A stretch of DNA of 64,000 nt from Enhygromyxa salina (GCF_002994635.1 NZ_PVNL01000092.1:62001-126000); one strand, 5' to 3'. Positions 52,386 to 64,000 are shown, counted from the first letter of the stretch. The notes: generated by a model not told the origin, from the letters alone. Numbers and translations are program-made.

Positions 52386-53518
52386 GGCTCGGCCTCCCCG
52401 GCGGCGCCGCGCTGATCGGCCACGGTCATCGCTCGCTGCCAGCGCGCCCAGCCGCCCGCCCAGCCACGGCCCAGCTCACGACCGAGGCGATCGGGAAACA
52501 GCGCGCCGAGCTGGGCCTCGTCGAGCTCGCGCGGACACATGGGGTGCACGAGCCAGCGCCAGGCCAAGAACCCGTGGATCCAGCGCAGCCAGGTGGGGAC
52601 CAGGCCCAGCTCCGCGAGCGCGTCACCGAGTCGATCGAGCTCGTCGGCGTCGGGCAGGGTGGTCAGATCGAGCCCAGCCGCGCAGACCCCCTGGTACAGC
52701 GGCCCGAGCTCGGCGCTGGTGAAGGCGCGGCGCCACAGCGTGGGCTCGACGGCGGCCAGGCGCACGCCGGGGCGACTGGCGACCAGGCCGTCGGCGGTGT
52801 CTCGATGCAGATCGGCGAGCGCGTCGGCGGTCTGAATGTGCAGCCCCCAGCGATAGAACGCCGCGGACTCGCGCGCGTCGACCGGGCGCCTGGCGTCCTC
52901 GGGGAGCCCGCCGATCATCGTGACCATGAGCAGCCACGCCCCGCTGATGTCGGCGGTCACGGCCTCGATCGCGGCCGGGTCGACGCGGGTCGGATCGCTA
53001 GACAGCAGCCGCACGGCCCGGACCTGGACCTCCCAGCCGTAGGCGATCGTGTCGAGCAGGTGGTCGAGGCGCTCGCGCGAGCAGGCGAGCGCGCGCAGGC
53101 GCTGACCGAGCGCAGCCGCGAGCGCACAGCGGGGCTCGGCGGTGGTCGGCGCGGCCTGTCGCAGCGAGGCCAGGGTCGGGGCCAGGTACGCACGGGTTCG
53201 ACGGTCGAGGGCGATCGGATCGCGGCCGACAGCCAGCGGACCACCGTGGAACTCGAGGTCGTCGATCACCTGATCGTCGATCTTGGTGAGCAGCGAGAGC
53301 ATCGCCGAGGCTTCGCCAACGGCCTGGGCGTGCTGTCGTCCGCCGAGCGCGGCGTAGCAAGCACGCGCGAGGCAGGCGAGGCCGGCACACAGCATTCGGC
53401 TGCGGGGGCTGACGCTGGCGCCGGGATCGGCGGCCGCGATCATGCTCGCGATCGGCCGCAGGTGATGCGCGGCGGTCTGCAGCAGCGCGCGATCGAGCTG
53501 GGTAGCGGGGGAGCCCAT
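52370..53518 (-). CDS. Helical protein with squalene/phytoene-synthase-like motifs
   Basis: About 382 residues from ATG 53518 (a TTG at 53524 is possible). It is all-helical and Ala/Leu/Arg-rich. Two acidic patches stand at spacings typical of squalene/phytoene synthases: LLTKIDDQVIDDLEFHGGPL (about 95-114) and WGLHIQTADALADLHRDTAD (about 225-245). The second looks like the Q-x-x-N-x-x-R-D-x-x-x-D region of that superfamily. The overall length (about 380) also fits. The gene overlaps the DUF5685-like gene by 16 bases, implying joint expression. The assignment to the isoprenoid synthase fold is inference from motifs; the true family is unnamed to me. Confidence 0.7.
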   Translation of the reverse strand: MGSPATQLDRALLQTAAHHLRPIASMIAAADPGASVSPRSRMLCAGLACLARACYAALGGRQHAQAVGEASAMLSLLTKIDDQVIDDLEFHGGPLAVGRDPIALDRRTRAYLAPTLASLRQAAPTTAEPRCALAAALGQRLRALACSRERLDHLLDTIAYGWEVQVRAVRLLSSDPTRVDPAAIEAVTADISGAWLLMVTMIGGLPEDARRPVDARESAAFYRWGLHIQTADALADLHRDTADGLVASRPGVRLAAVEPTLWRRAFTSAELGPLYQGVCAAGLDLTTLPDADELDRLGDALAELGLVPTWLRWIHGFLAWRWLVHPMCPRELDEAQLGALFPDRLGRELGRGWAGGWARWQRAMTVADQRGAAGEAEPCLGR

Positions 53519-53549
53519 ACCCAAGCATATCGCCGCCGGGCGGGGTCAG

Positions 53550-55535
53550 TCAGGGCGGGATCGGCAGGGCCCGCAAGGCCTCGAGCTCGGGCAGCGTCGG
53601 TGCTCCGGCGTAGGCGCTGTCGAACACCAACACCTCGCCGCGCGCACCAGCGAAGCGCGGTCGCAGATCGCTGCGATCGTTGTCGGTCATCCGCACCGCG
53701 GCGGCCGGCGTCTCGAGGCCCAGCGCGAGCAGCATGATCTCGAAGTTGGCGACCGGGCTATCCGGGTCGGTCTCGCCGAATGTCGCCGTCCAGGTCGCGT
53801 ACTCACCAGTCGGCGAGACCGCGAGGTTGTGGGCGTCGCGGGGGACCTCGGTCGTGGGCGCCATCACCCGCAGCGGTGGGTCTTCGCTGGCTGCAGCGGG
53901 CCGCGTCGCCGCGGCGAGATCGTAGTCGGTGGCCAGCACGTCCTGCCAGTGCGGGCCGACAGCGGCGAGCGTGAGGCTCACGAGCCGCGCAGCGTCCGGG
54001 GTGTCGACCAGCGCGATCGCGGCCAGCCGCCCGTCGGCCTCGGGCTGGGCAAAGACCTGGCGGATCGCCAGCGACGAAGCATCCGCGCCCGGGACCAGCC
54101 ACTCGACCGGCACCACCGTCGCCTCCATCTGATCGTCTTGATCCACCGCGGGGAGCCGAACGAAGATCAGCGCGTCGCCGTTGGCCGGCAGCGGAGCCGG
54201 ATTCACGGCCGCGACAGTTGCCGCGTCGCCATCGAGCTCGGCCGCGGCCGCCAAGCGCCGGGCCCGGGCCCCGGCCGCGACGGCGTGGTCGAGCGCCGCG
54301 GGCACGACCACGATCTCATCGTTGGCCCAGCTCAGCTCGAGCTCGCGCAGCTCGACCCCGTCGATCTGAACCTGTCGGTACGCCCGCATCTTCGCGTCGG
54401 CCCACATCAAGCGCCCACCCAGGGCCTGGGCGGTCCGACCACTCGCACGCGGAACCCCGAGCTCACCGCCGTCGAGCCGCCGGATCGGGTCGCGCTTCTC
54501 GAAGCTGCACGCGGGGCCCGTCAACACCCAGAGATCCGCGACCCAGCGATCGGTGGGGATCAGCAGCGCGTCGCCGGCCGGCGCCACCGCCATACCCGCG
54601 GGGATCGAGACGGTGTCGGGCAGCCCATCACACGCGAGGCGCTCACCCAGCGCGTCCGTGGCCACGACCGTGAGCTCGGCGTCGAAGCTGGGCGCGAGCT
54701 CGGCGGTCTCCCACTCGCTCTCGCGGCCGGTCTTGCTGTGCCAGCCACCGCGCCCGCTCGCGAGCAGCACGGTCCCGTTGGCCAGCGGCCAGCCGCGCAG
54801 CTGCTCGTAGGCGCCCGCGATCTCGCTTGGCTTGGGCTCGCCGCGCTCCTTGTTGGCGAGCTCGGCCCAGGCCGCGACCTGCCGCCGCATGGTCTCTTGA
54901 CCCTTCTCGTACTCGACGACGTCCTCGACCGTCCCCGCCGAGCCGAACCGGATCATGAGATCGTTGTCGGCCTGCTGATCGCGGGCCTTGGCGATCTCGG
55001 GCTGGCCAAACAACGCGAGCAACAGCCCGACCTGCTCCCCCGCGGGCTTGTCGTGCTCGACCTCCGGGACAACACCGCCATAGCTGACGGTGTTGCCGAG
55101 GTCGCCCACGCTGACGACCGCGAAGGTGGTCCCAGCGGGGGCAGGCCCGACGTCCGGGTCGACGCTGGTGAGCTCGTACTGCTCACCGTGAGCCATGTTG
55201 AGCGCGAGGTAGCCGATCCCGTGTTGATCGGCGTACTCGAGCATCGCGCCGAGGTCGTCGAGGCTGGCGTCGAGCCGCTGACCTTGGCCGATCGCCTCGC
55301 CGACGCTCAGGTGATCGACGTCGAAGCCCTCGCGCTCGAGGAACCCGGCGAGCTCGGGCGTGGGGCCGACGATCAGGACTCGCGCGGGATCCTCTGCCTC
55401 ACCCTTGCCGCGGCCAAACATCCACCAGGCGGCGCTCGCCACCCCGACGACGGCCACGACCGCGATCACGCTCACGAAGGGCGAAGACTTGGTCCGAGCG
55501 ACGAGCGAGTCTGCGGGATCGAACTCAGCAGCCAT
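53550..55535 (-). CDS. Membrane-anchored beta-propeller-like protein, copy 2
   Basis: Protein of 661 residues. One N-terminal helix (FVSVIAVVAVVGVASAAWWM, about 20-40) anchors it. The N-terminal domain has YADQHGIGYLALNMAHGEQY and FAVVSVGDLGNTVSYGGVV. The rest (about 290-640) alternates short strands with acidic loops as in TolB-type propellers (NLAVSPTGEYATWTATFGET near the end). It is a paralogue of 55571-57529. No enzymatic motif is seen. It precedes the helical gene at 52370-53518 by 31 bases on the same strand. Confidence 0.78.
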   Translation of the reverse strand: MAAEFDPADSLVARTKSSPFVSVIAVVAVVGVASAAWWMFGRGKGEAEDPARVLIVGPTPELAGFLEREGFDVDHLSVGEAIGQGQRLDASLDDLGAMLEYADQHGIGYLALNMAHGEQYELTSVDPDVGPAPAGTTFAVVSVGDLGNTVSYGGVVPEVEHDKPAGEQVGLLLALFGQPEIAKARDQQADNDLMIRFGSAGTVEDVVEYEKGQETMRRQVAAWAELANKERGEPKPSEIAGAYEQLRGWPLANGTVLLASGRGGWHSKTGRESEWETAELAPSFDAELTVVATDALGERLACDGLPDTVSIPAGMAVAPAGDALLIPTDRWVADLWVLTGPACSFEKRDPIRRLDGGELGVPRASGRTAQALGGRLMWADAKMRAYRQVQIDGVELRELELSWANDEIVVVPAALDHAVAAGARARRLAAAAELDGDAATVAAVNPAPLPANGDALIFVRLPAVDQDDQMEATVVPVEWLVPGADASSLAIRQVFAQPEADGRLAAIALVDTPDAARLVSLTLAAVGPHWQDVLATDYDLAAATRPAAASEDPPLRVMAPTTEVPRDAHNLAVSPTGEYATWTATFGETDPDSPVANFEIMLLALGLETPAAAVRMTDNDRSDLRPRFAGARGEVLVFDSAYAGAPTLPELEALRALPIPP

Positions 55536-55570
55536 GCGAGGGGCATGTTGGCACGCGCCTGCGCGGAAGC

Positions 55571-57529
55571 CTACCGAGGCTGCGGGGCGGGGTCGGGCGC
55601 CGGGGCGGGGGCCGCTGGTGGCGGAGCTGGCTGCACGAACGCGCGGGCGATCGACACGCTGCCCAGCTCGTCGAGCGACACCGAAACCTCACTCACGATG
55701 ACCCGGCCGTCGGCGCTGATCCGCGGGGTCGAGTCCGCGAGGTCGTCGGCGTCGAGGCGGCGGGGCTCGAGCGGCGCTGCGCCGCGCAGGTCCGCGATCA
55801 TCAGGTGCGCCTCGCCGTCGATCCAGACCGCGCGGCCAGCTTTCGCCGCGATCGCCAGCGCGGTGTAGGGCCCGAACGGACCGAGGGTCTCGACCGTGAA
55901 CGGGGGCTCCGCGTCCGCCGGCTCGTCTGGGCTGGCGAGGACGTCTGGGCCGATCAAGGAGGCGAGGGTCGCCAGCGGATCGACGCTGCGCAGGCGGTGC
56001 AGACACGGCCGGCCATGGTGGGACGGTTGGGACGGTTGGGACTCACAGCGCTCCGTCAGCACCAACAGCTCGCGGTCACTGGACGGGCGAAGATCGATGA
56101 GCGCGGCCGCCTCCGATCCGGGCGCGAGCGCGGGAAACAGCGCGCTCGCGTCGAGCTCGACCCGCGCGAACCGACCGTCCGCGTCGAGCTTGCGCGCGTC
56201 GGTGTCGAGCAGCGTGACGACCGGCTCGAAGCCGTGCTCGGGCGCCCCGATCGGGCGCGAGGAGATCATCGCCAGCAGCGTGTCGTCGACCCACCACGGG
56301 CCCGAGAACGCGGCGATCTCATTGACCTGCTCGCGCTGCTGCGAGTTCGGCGCGAACCAGTGCAGCCAGTCGTCGTCGTAGTGCCACGCCATGCGCCCGG
56401 CGGCGTTGGGTCGGCCGATCGCGCGCTCGCCCGCGGGCAGGGTCGCGCGGACCTGCGCGAGGCAGTGGCCCTCGAGCGCGGCCTGCTCGTCGAACACGAA
56501 CAGCTGCGCCGCGCTGGTCGGGGTCTCGCGCAGGACCAGCGAGGCGCCGTCTGGTGCGACCGAGATCTCACTGCTCTGAGCGCTCAGCGTGGCGGGCAAG
56601 CCATGGCAGCGCGTGCGTGCGCCAGACTCGTCGGGATCGTCATCGCTCAGCGCCGCGACGGGCACGAACCACAGCGAGACCGACCGCGAGAGCTCCAGCG
56701 ACGGGCGCCTGAACACGCTGACGGTCGGTCGCGCGGCGCGGGCTTCGATCAATACACCGCCGCGGATCGGCGCGGCCCGAACCTGCTCCCACGCGCCCGC
56801 GAGGCTGCCCGCGATCACTCCGGGCGCCGGCCACAGCTGGGCCAGCTCGCGCCACCGCGCTTGATCGGCAGCGAACGCCTGGCGACGCTCGGGCAGGCCG
56901 CGATTGGTCAACACCTGGCGGGCCTGCAGCTGCGGGCCCTGGCCGTCGTGCTGCCACAGCGCCTGCAAGTCGGGGTGATCGTACAGGGCCAGGCGCAGGC
57001 TCTCGAGCTGCGCGCCCGACCCCTCATAGTCGAGCGCCGCGAGCTCGACGACCCGCATGCGTGGACCCTGAGGCGCCAGGTCGCCGACGCTGAACACCAC
57101 GAAGTGGGCCGTTGCTGGGGGGAGCGCGTCGATGCCCGGATCGTCGACGTCGAGCTCCCACTGGGCGCCGCTCGGCTGGTCGTCCCGGTTTGAGAGCGCG
57201 AGCGCGAGAAATCCGTAGCCGTGTTGATCGGCGTAGGCGATCACTTTTTGATAGGCCGGCGCGTCGTCGTCGACCAGCTCGCTGCCAAGCGCGATCGCCT
57301 CGGCCGGGCCGATCCGCATGATCGAGAAGCCGTCGACCTCGTCGAGCGCGCTCGTGACCGCGACCGAGCCGCCGACGACCATCAAGCGCAGCGCGGTGTC
57401 CGACTCGCCGCGGCCGCGATGGGGTCCGAACCGATCGCGGGCCGCGAGCGCGAGCGCGACGACCAGCAGCAATCCAAATATCACATAGTTGCGGGTCGCC
57501 GGTGTCAGTCGCTCGTCGGCTCCGGCCAT
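55571..57529 (-). CDS. Membrane-anchored beta-propeller-like protein, copy 1
   Basis: About 652 residues from ATG 57529 (GTG 57547 possible). One N-terminal helix, NYVIFGLLLVVALALAARDR, is followed by a domain sharing the copy 2 pattern: YADQHGYGFLALALSNRDDQ and FVVFSVGDLAPQG. Further shared layout includes an internal helical part (ARWRELAQLWPAPGVIAGSL) and a propeller-like second half, with SEISVAPDGASLVL and TPRISADGRVIVSEVSVS as the clearest blades. The tail is Ala/Pro-rich. Tandem with copy 2 after a 35-base gap. It may sense or scaffold in the periplasm. Confidence 0.78.
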   Translation of the reverse strand: MAGADERLTPATRNYVIFGLLLVVALALAARDRFGPHRGRGESDTALRLMVVGGSVAVTSALDEVDGFSIMRIGPAEAIALGSELVDDDAPAYQKVIAYADQHGYGFLALALSNRDDQPSGAQWELDVDDPGIDALPPATAHFVVFSVGDLAPQGPRMRVVELAALDYEGSGAQLESLRLALYDHPDLQALWQHDGQGPQLQARQVLTNRGLPERRQAFAADQARWRELAQLWPAPGVIAGSLAGAWEQVRAAPIRGGVLIEARAARPTVSVFRRPSLELSRSVSLWFVPVAALSDDDPDESGARTRCHGLPATLSAQSSEISVAPDGASLVLRETPTSAAQLFVFDEQAALEGHCLAQVRATLPAGERAIGRPNAAGRMAWHYDDDWLHWFAPNSQQREQVNEIAAFSGPWWVDDTLLAMISSRPIGAPEHGFEPVVTLLDTDARKLDADGRFARVELDASALFPALAPGSEAAALIDLRPSSDRELLVLTERCESQPSQPSHHGRPCLHRLRSVDPLATLASLIGPDVLASPDEPADAEPPFTVETLGPFGPYTALAIAAKAGRAVWIDGEAHLMIADLRGAAPLEPRRLDADDLADSTPRISADGRVIVSEVSVSLDELGSVSIARAFVQPAPPPAAPAPAPDPAPQPR

Positions 57530-57602
57530 GCTGGGCAGTTGTACCACTGCGGACGTCTGCCGAGTCGTCGCTGTCGATGTCCGCGGCGTGGGGGCCTGGC
57601 GA

Positions 57603-60218
<2,616 letters not shown>

Positions 60219-60297
60219 GTGAAGCTCGTACCCGCGAGCGCGTGGGGGAGGGCCGCGCGACTTGCCCTCGCGCCCCGCGCACGGTACCAAGCCGTCC

Positions 60298-61554
60298 ATG
60301 TCGCGTCGCCCTCGCATGTCGGCCCTGGTGTTTGCCTCGTCTTGCGCTGCCCTGCTCGGCTGTAAGTCCGGCGATGAGCAGCTGTCGACCGCGGCGGTCG
60401 AGCTGATCCCCAGCGAGATTCAGGGCATCTATGGCCGGACGCCAGCCGACGCGCCGGGGTTGGTCGTGACCGCGTCGGGGATCGAGCTGCCACAGATGAA
60501 GCTGACGATCCACGCGGGCAAGATGGAAGGCAGCACGGTCCGGGTCGAGCGGGCGACCCTCAAGTGGGACAAGCTCGACGCCAAGACCTGCAACGGCACG
60601 ATATCGCGCCAGGGCGACCGCCTACTGATGACCCTCTACGACAGCGAAAACACCGAGGCCAAGTGCGAGTCGGTGCTCGACGCCGCGTGGTCGCGCTGGG
60701 AGTCACTCGACGAGCTGCCCGTTGCGATCCAGGGCCGCTACGGGGCGCTGTTGATCGAGGCCCAGGGCATGCGGCTCGATCTCGACTGGGCCCACGCGCA
60801 GTTTCGAGCGACGACGATCCGCGAGCTGCCGGGCAGCAACGATGAGCGCACCGAGCTGCTGATCGCCGACGCCAAGATCAGCGACGAGGACGCCGACGGG
60901 GTCGAGCACGAGTTCGAGTGCTCGGGCACGATGACACTCGCCGAGGGCCGGCTCACCACGGACTTTTGGGTCCCGGCCCGGCTGGTCCCCGAGCCCGGCA
61001 GCGAGCGAGCCCAGGACCCCGCCGTCCAGGCCCAGCACAGCGCGAACGAGACGGCCTGCGACAACTGGGACGGCAGCGCGAACAAGTGGGAGGTCAGCCT
61101 CGATCGGCTGCCCAAGCAGCCGATCGCCTCGGGCCCGCTCTCGCTCTCGATCAGCGGCGATCAGGTCGTGCTCGACTCGCCGGACCTGCGCTGCGAGCAG
61201 GCGCTGTGGCGGACCGAGTCGGTCGAGGCGCGCGCAGGCTGGACCGCCAACCAGGCCGGCGGCGAGCGCATGACCTTGGCCAAGGCCGCGCCCACCCGGG
61301 TGTCCGACGACTGCAAGCTCAAGCTGCGGATCTGGTGTGAGACCCACGAAGGGGGCGACCCCGCGACGATCGCCGCGGGCGACGAGCCGGTCGAGCACAT
61401 CGCCGCGTGCATGGACTTCACCCAGCACGACCTGTGCCCGGCGTCGATCACCGTGCGGGCGATCAGCGATGTCCGCTACAAGGTCAACGTCGAGCCGCCG
61501 AGCTTCAACGCGATCGCATGCGTGGATCCGACCGGCGAGTTCTCGCCGCCCTGA
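60298..61554 (+). CDS. Hypothetical Cys-containing lipoprotein
   Basis: About 418 residues from ATG 60298, giving MSRRPRMSALVFASSCAALL then GC as signal and lipobox. The mature protein is beta-rich with repeated strands (GIELPQMKLTIHAGKMEGST, LKWDKLDAKTCNGTISRQGD, FECSGTMTLAEGRLTTDFWV, LSISGDQVVLDSPDLRCEQA) and Cys pairs that would form disulfides. The three similar sheet units suggest internal duplication, but not clearly enough to be sure. It is divergent from the hybrid kinase by 79 bases. Function unknown. Confidence 0.8.
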   Translation: MSRRPRMSALVFASSCAALLGCKSGDEQLSTAAVELIPSEIQGIYGRTPADAPGLVVTASGIELPQMKLTIHAGKMEGSTVRVERATLKWDKLDAKTCNGTISRQGDRLLMTLYDSENTEAKCESVLDAAWSRWESLDELPVAIQGRYGALLIEAQGMRLDLDWAHAQFRATTIRELPGSNDERTELLIADAKISDEDADGVEHEFECSGTMTLAEGRLTTDFWVPARLVPEPGSERAQDPAVQAQHSANETACDNWDGSANKWEVSLDRLPKQPIASGPLSLSISGDQVVLDSPDLRCEQALWRTESVEARAGWTANQAGGERMTLAKAAPTRVSDDCKLKLRIWCETHEGGDPATIAAGDEPVEHIAACMDFTQHDLCPASITVRAISDVRYKVNVEPPSFNAIACVDPTGEFSPP

Positions 61555-61572
61555 CCGGCTAGAGTTGATCGG

Positions 61573-63159
61573 CTAGAACCGATCGGCGTCGGCGCGACCC
61601 CACAGCTCCTCCCACTCGGTCGGCAGGCCGCTGCGATCCCCCAGCAGCGCCCCCGGCTCGAGATATGTGAACAGTTGCCCGTAGTGCATCGATTGGCGGT
61701 AGTCGAGCCGCCGGTGGATATGCCAGGGTCGCAGCTGGGTCGGACTCGAGAACCCCGCGGCCCCGAGCAGCTCCAAGAACGCGTGCAGCGTGTTGTGGTG
61801 GTACCGCTGGACCCGCTCGGCCTTGTCCTCGATGTCGAGCCCGCGCACCAGGTTGGGCTTTTGGGTGGCGACCCCGGTCGGGCAGTCGTTGTGGTTGCAG
61901 CGTCGGGCTTGGATGCAGCCGAGCGCGAACATCATGGCCCGCGCGCTGTAGCAGCCGTCGGCCCCAATCGCGAGCAGCCGGGCAATGTCGAACGCGCCCA
62001 GGACCTTGCCCGCGCACAACAAGGTGATGTGCTCGCGCAGGCCGGTGCCGCGCAGGGCGTTGTGCACGAACACCAGGCCCTCGGTCAGCGGCATGCCCAC
62101 GCTGTTCGAGAACTCGAGCGGCGCGGCCCCGGTCCCGCCCTCGGCCCCGTCGACCGTGATGAAGTCGGGCTCGATCCCGGTCGCGATCATGGCCTTGCAG
62201 ATGCCCAGGAATTCGTCGCGGCGACCCACGCACAGCTTGAACCCAACCGGCTTGCCACCCGACAACTCGCGCAGCTGGGCGACGAACTGCAAGAGCCCCG
62301 TGGGGGAGTCGAACGCCCGGTGACAGGGCGGCGAGAGCACGTCTTGGCCCATCGGTACGCCGCGGATCTCGGCGATCTCGCGGGTCAGCTTGGCGGCCGG
62401 CAAGATCCCACCGTGGCCGGGTTTGGCGCCCTGGCTGAGCTTGATCTCGATCATCTTGACCTGCTCGTGGGTCGCGCGCTGGACGAAGCCATCGGGGTCG
62501 AAGCCGCCGTCGGCCGCCCGGCAGCCGAAGTAGCCCGTGCCGATCTGCCAGATCAGATCGCCGCCGCCGGCCAGGTGATAGGGACTGATGCCGCCCTCGC
62601 CCGTGTTGTGGGCGAACTGCCCGCGGGCGGCCCCGCGATTGAGGGCCTCGACCGCGTTGCTCGACAGCGAGCCAAAGCTCATCGCCGAGATGTTGAGCAG
62701 CGACGACGAGTAAGGCTTGGCCGCGTGCCGGCTGCCGATCGTCAGGCGGGCGTCGGCGGAGCTCGGGGTCGCGGCCCGCAGCGAGTGATCGAGCCACTCG
62801 TAGCCGGGCAGGTAGACGTCGAGCTGGGTCCCGAACGGCGTGGTGTCATTGACGTTCTTGGCCCGCTGATAGACCACCGATCGCTGTTCGCGATCGAATG
62901 GCATCCCGTCGGTGTTGGACTCGATGAAGTACTGATTGATCTCGGGCCGGATCGCCTCGAACAGGTAGCGACCGTGGCCGATGACCGGGAAATTGCGCAG
63001 GATCGCGTGCTTGTCCTGAAACAGGTCATAGATGCCGACCAGGACCAGCGGGCCAAAGATCAGGTAGGAGATCAGCATTGGCGGCCACCACAGCGCCAGG
63101 GCGCCGATCGTGCTCAACGTGACCAGCGAGATGACTCCAAACCAGGCTCGCGCCGACAT
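61573..63159 (-). CDS. FMN-binding glutamate synthase-like protein, membrane-anchored
   Basis: Protein of 528 residues. Two N-terminal membrane helices (ISLVTLSTIGALALWWPPML and LISYLIFGPLVLVGIY) replace the Rieske domain seen in the paralogue at 20811-22454. The barrel follows: LNISAMSFGSLSSNAVEALN, TGEGGISPYHLAGGGDLIWQ, GAKPGHGGILPAAKL, ITVDGAEGGTGAAPLEFSNS. The 3Fe-4S-type Cys cluster is CIQARRCNHNDCPTGVATQ. It lacks the amidotransferase domain, so it is not a true glutamate synthase. It is likely an FMN/Fe-S oxidoreductase at the membrane. It ends 19 bases from the convergent lipoprotein stop. Confidence 0.9.
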   Translation of the reverse strand: MSARAWFGVISLVTLSTIGALALWWPPMLISYLIFGPLVLVGIYDLFQDKHAILRNFPVIGHGRYLFEAIRPEINQYFIESNTDGMPFDREQRSVVYQRAKNVNDTTPFGTQLDVYLPGYEWLDHSLRAATPSSADARLTIGSRHAAKPYSSSLLNISAMSFGSLSSNAVEALNRGAARGQFAHNTGEGGISPYHLAGGGDLIWQIGTGYFGCRAADGGFDPDGFVQRATHEQVKMIEIKLSQGAKPGHGGILPAAKLTREIAEIRGVPMGQDVLSPPCHRAFDSPTGLLQFVAQLRELSGGKPVGFKLCVGRRDEFLGICKAMIATGIEPDFITVDGAEGGTGAAPLEFSNSVGMPLTEGLVFVHNALRGTGLREHITLLCAGKVLGAFDIARLLAIGADGCYSARAMMFALGCIQARRCNHNDCPTGVATQKPNLVRGLDIEDKAERVQRYHHNTLHAFLELLGAAGFSSPTQLRPWHIHRRLDYRQSMHYGQLFTYLEPGALLGDRSGLPTEWEELWGRADADRF

Positions 63160-63237
63160 GTGGCACCGAGTCTCTCGACTTTGACACCCACGCGCAAGCT
63201 GGGCCGCGCGAGCACAGGCGATCGGAGCGGTCGGGGA

Positions 63238-64000
63238 CTACCCTCGTGTGGCGCGGGCTCGGTCGACGCGGGTCGCGAGCTCGCTCGCGGGATTGAGCTG
63301 GGCGTGGGCGTGATCGAGCGGCTCGCGGGCCTCGTCGGCGCGGCCGAGGGCGACCAGCGTGAGCCCCCGCGCCGCGCTGACGACCGCCGAGGGGGCGTCG
63401 TCGCGGGTGTCTGACAGCTGGCTCGCCCGCTCGATCAGCGCCAGGGCGGTGACGGGGTCGTCGGTCTCGAGCAGCGCGAGGGCCCCGAGCGCGAGCGGGG
63501 TCGCGAGGTCGGGGTGGGCGAGGCCCTGCAGTCGCTCACGGATCTCGACGGCCTCGAGGGCGAGGGCGAGCGCGTCGGGGTGGGTGATCACGCAGGCCAG
63601 GGCCAGGGCCTCGAGGGCCGACGCGAGCGTGAGCGAGGCCGGAGCCGCGGTGCGGGCGTCCTCGACCGCACGGACCAGCGGCGCCCAGGCCCGGTCGCAG
63701 TCTCCACGCGCTGCCAGCAGCGCGCCGATCTGACTGCGCACGACAGCCGTCGTCCGACCGCCGGACTCGAGTTGCTCGTAGACCGAGAGCGCCCGCTCGT
63801 ACTCGCCGAGCGCGGCGTCGAGCTCTCCGCTGGCCTCGAGCGCGCGCCCGAGCGCATGGCGGGTCTCCGCCACCTGGAGATGCGCGGGACCGTAGGCTTG
63901 CTCGCTGACCTGCAGCGCCCGCCGCAGCGCGAGCACGGCCCGCGGGAACGCGCGCAGCTCGACGCACACCGCCCCGAGCTCGAGGAGCACGCTCGGCAGC
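63238..64000 (-). CDS. TPR-repeat protein, C-terminal part (5' end outside window)
   Basis: The minus-strand frame is open to the window edge, so this is the 3' end of a longer gene; a GTG at 63990 lies inside the frame and is not taken as the start. About 253 residues are seen, all TPR-like helices: AVLALRRALQVSEQAYGPAH, LEYALG-type AALGEYERALSVYEQLESGG, ALACVITHPDALALALEAVE. They end DHAHAQLNPASELATRVDRA. The pattern YGPAHLQVAETRHALGRALE is typical of TPR blocks of myxobacterial Ser/Thr kinases or adenylate-cyclase-like regulators. The kinase part, if present, is outside the window. Confidence 0.82.
   Translation of the reverse strand, partial: LPSVLLELGAVCVELRAFPRAVLALRRALQVSEQAYGPAHLQVAETRHALGRALEASGELDAALGEYERALSVYEQLESGGRTTAVVRSQIGALLAARGDCDRAWAPLVRAVEDARTAAPASLTLASALEALALACVITHPDALALALEAVEIRERLQGLAHPDLATPLALGALALLETDDPVTALALIERASQLSDTRDDAPSAVVSAARGLTLVALGRADEAREPLDHAHAQLNPASELATRVDRARATRG

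Overview
The window is GC-rich bacterial DNA packed with genes on both strands. It reads like a predatory or soil myxobacterium of the Nannocystis/Plesiocystis/Enhygromyxa branch (Myxococcota). The signs are secreted lipoproteins with Gly-Asp-Gly-Asp linkers, a seven-unit DUF4215-type Cys-rich repeat protein, a MYXO-CTERM-like tail, TolB/TPR-bearing Hanks kinases, a hybrid histidine kinase and a sterol-type 5-alpha-reductase. This placement is inferred from gene style; there is no rRNA or other marker in the window.

Layout. 1-6.2 kb: the 3' part of a sensor histidine kinase with a coupled lipoprotein, a Cys-rich repeat lipoprotein, a decayed minus-strand reading frame, an HExxH-type protein with its lipoprotein neighbour, and another lipoprotein. 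6.2-12.2 kb: a six-gene minus-strand urate catabolism operon (puuD, allB, alc, uraD, uraH, DUF6986-type protein). 12.3-14.4 kb: a CoA-binding protein, zinc-ribbon proteins and copies of a dispersed hairpin repeat. 14.4-18.4 kb: a membrane protein, a UbiA prenyltransferase and a geranylgeranyl-reductase-like flavoprotein in one operon. 18.4-23.4 kb: a redoxin lipoprotein, an outer-membrane barrel, a Rieske-glutamate synthase-like fusion and an unknown protein, followed by 20-bp tandem hairpins. 23.5-28.2 kb: an extended SDR, a steroid 5-alpha-reductase-like protein, a spermidine-synthase-like protein and a DbpA-type RNA helicase. 28.2-33.4 kb: two 106-bp direct repeats, an SDR, a secreted phosphoesterase, a glycerophosphodiesterase, a LuxR-type regulator and a lipoprotein. 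33.4-36.7 kb: ornithine carbamoyltransferase divergent from arginine deiminase and carbamate kinase, which together make a complete arginine deiminase pathway. 36.7-40.2 kb: a tandem thioredoxin-fold lipoprotein, an M23 peptidase lipoprotein flanked by long inverted repeats, and the ribosome-rescue hydrolase ArfB. 40.2-47.8 kb: two tandem Ser/Thr kinases, a nucleoside transporter and an AAA ATPase. 47.9-60.2 kb: a TerB-like protein, then a seven-gene minus-strand run from a hybrid histidine kinase through two paralogous membrane-anchored proteins, two proteins with isoprenoid-synthase-like motifs (one with a 32-Cys tail), and two lipoproteins (one HExxH). 60.3-64 kb: a lipoprotein, a second FMN glutamate synthase-like protein and a TPR protein cut by the window edge.

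The best candidate for an undescribed system is the 48.2-60.2 kb run. Other points of interest are the DUF6986 member of the urate operon, the UbiA/reductase operon, the inverted-repeat-bounded M23 cassette and the dispersed hairpin repeat family. Starts were chosen from overlaps, signal peptides and family lengths. I saw no tRNA, rRNA or CRISPR array.
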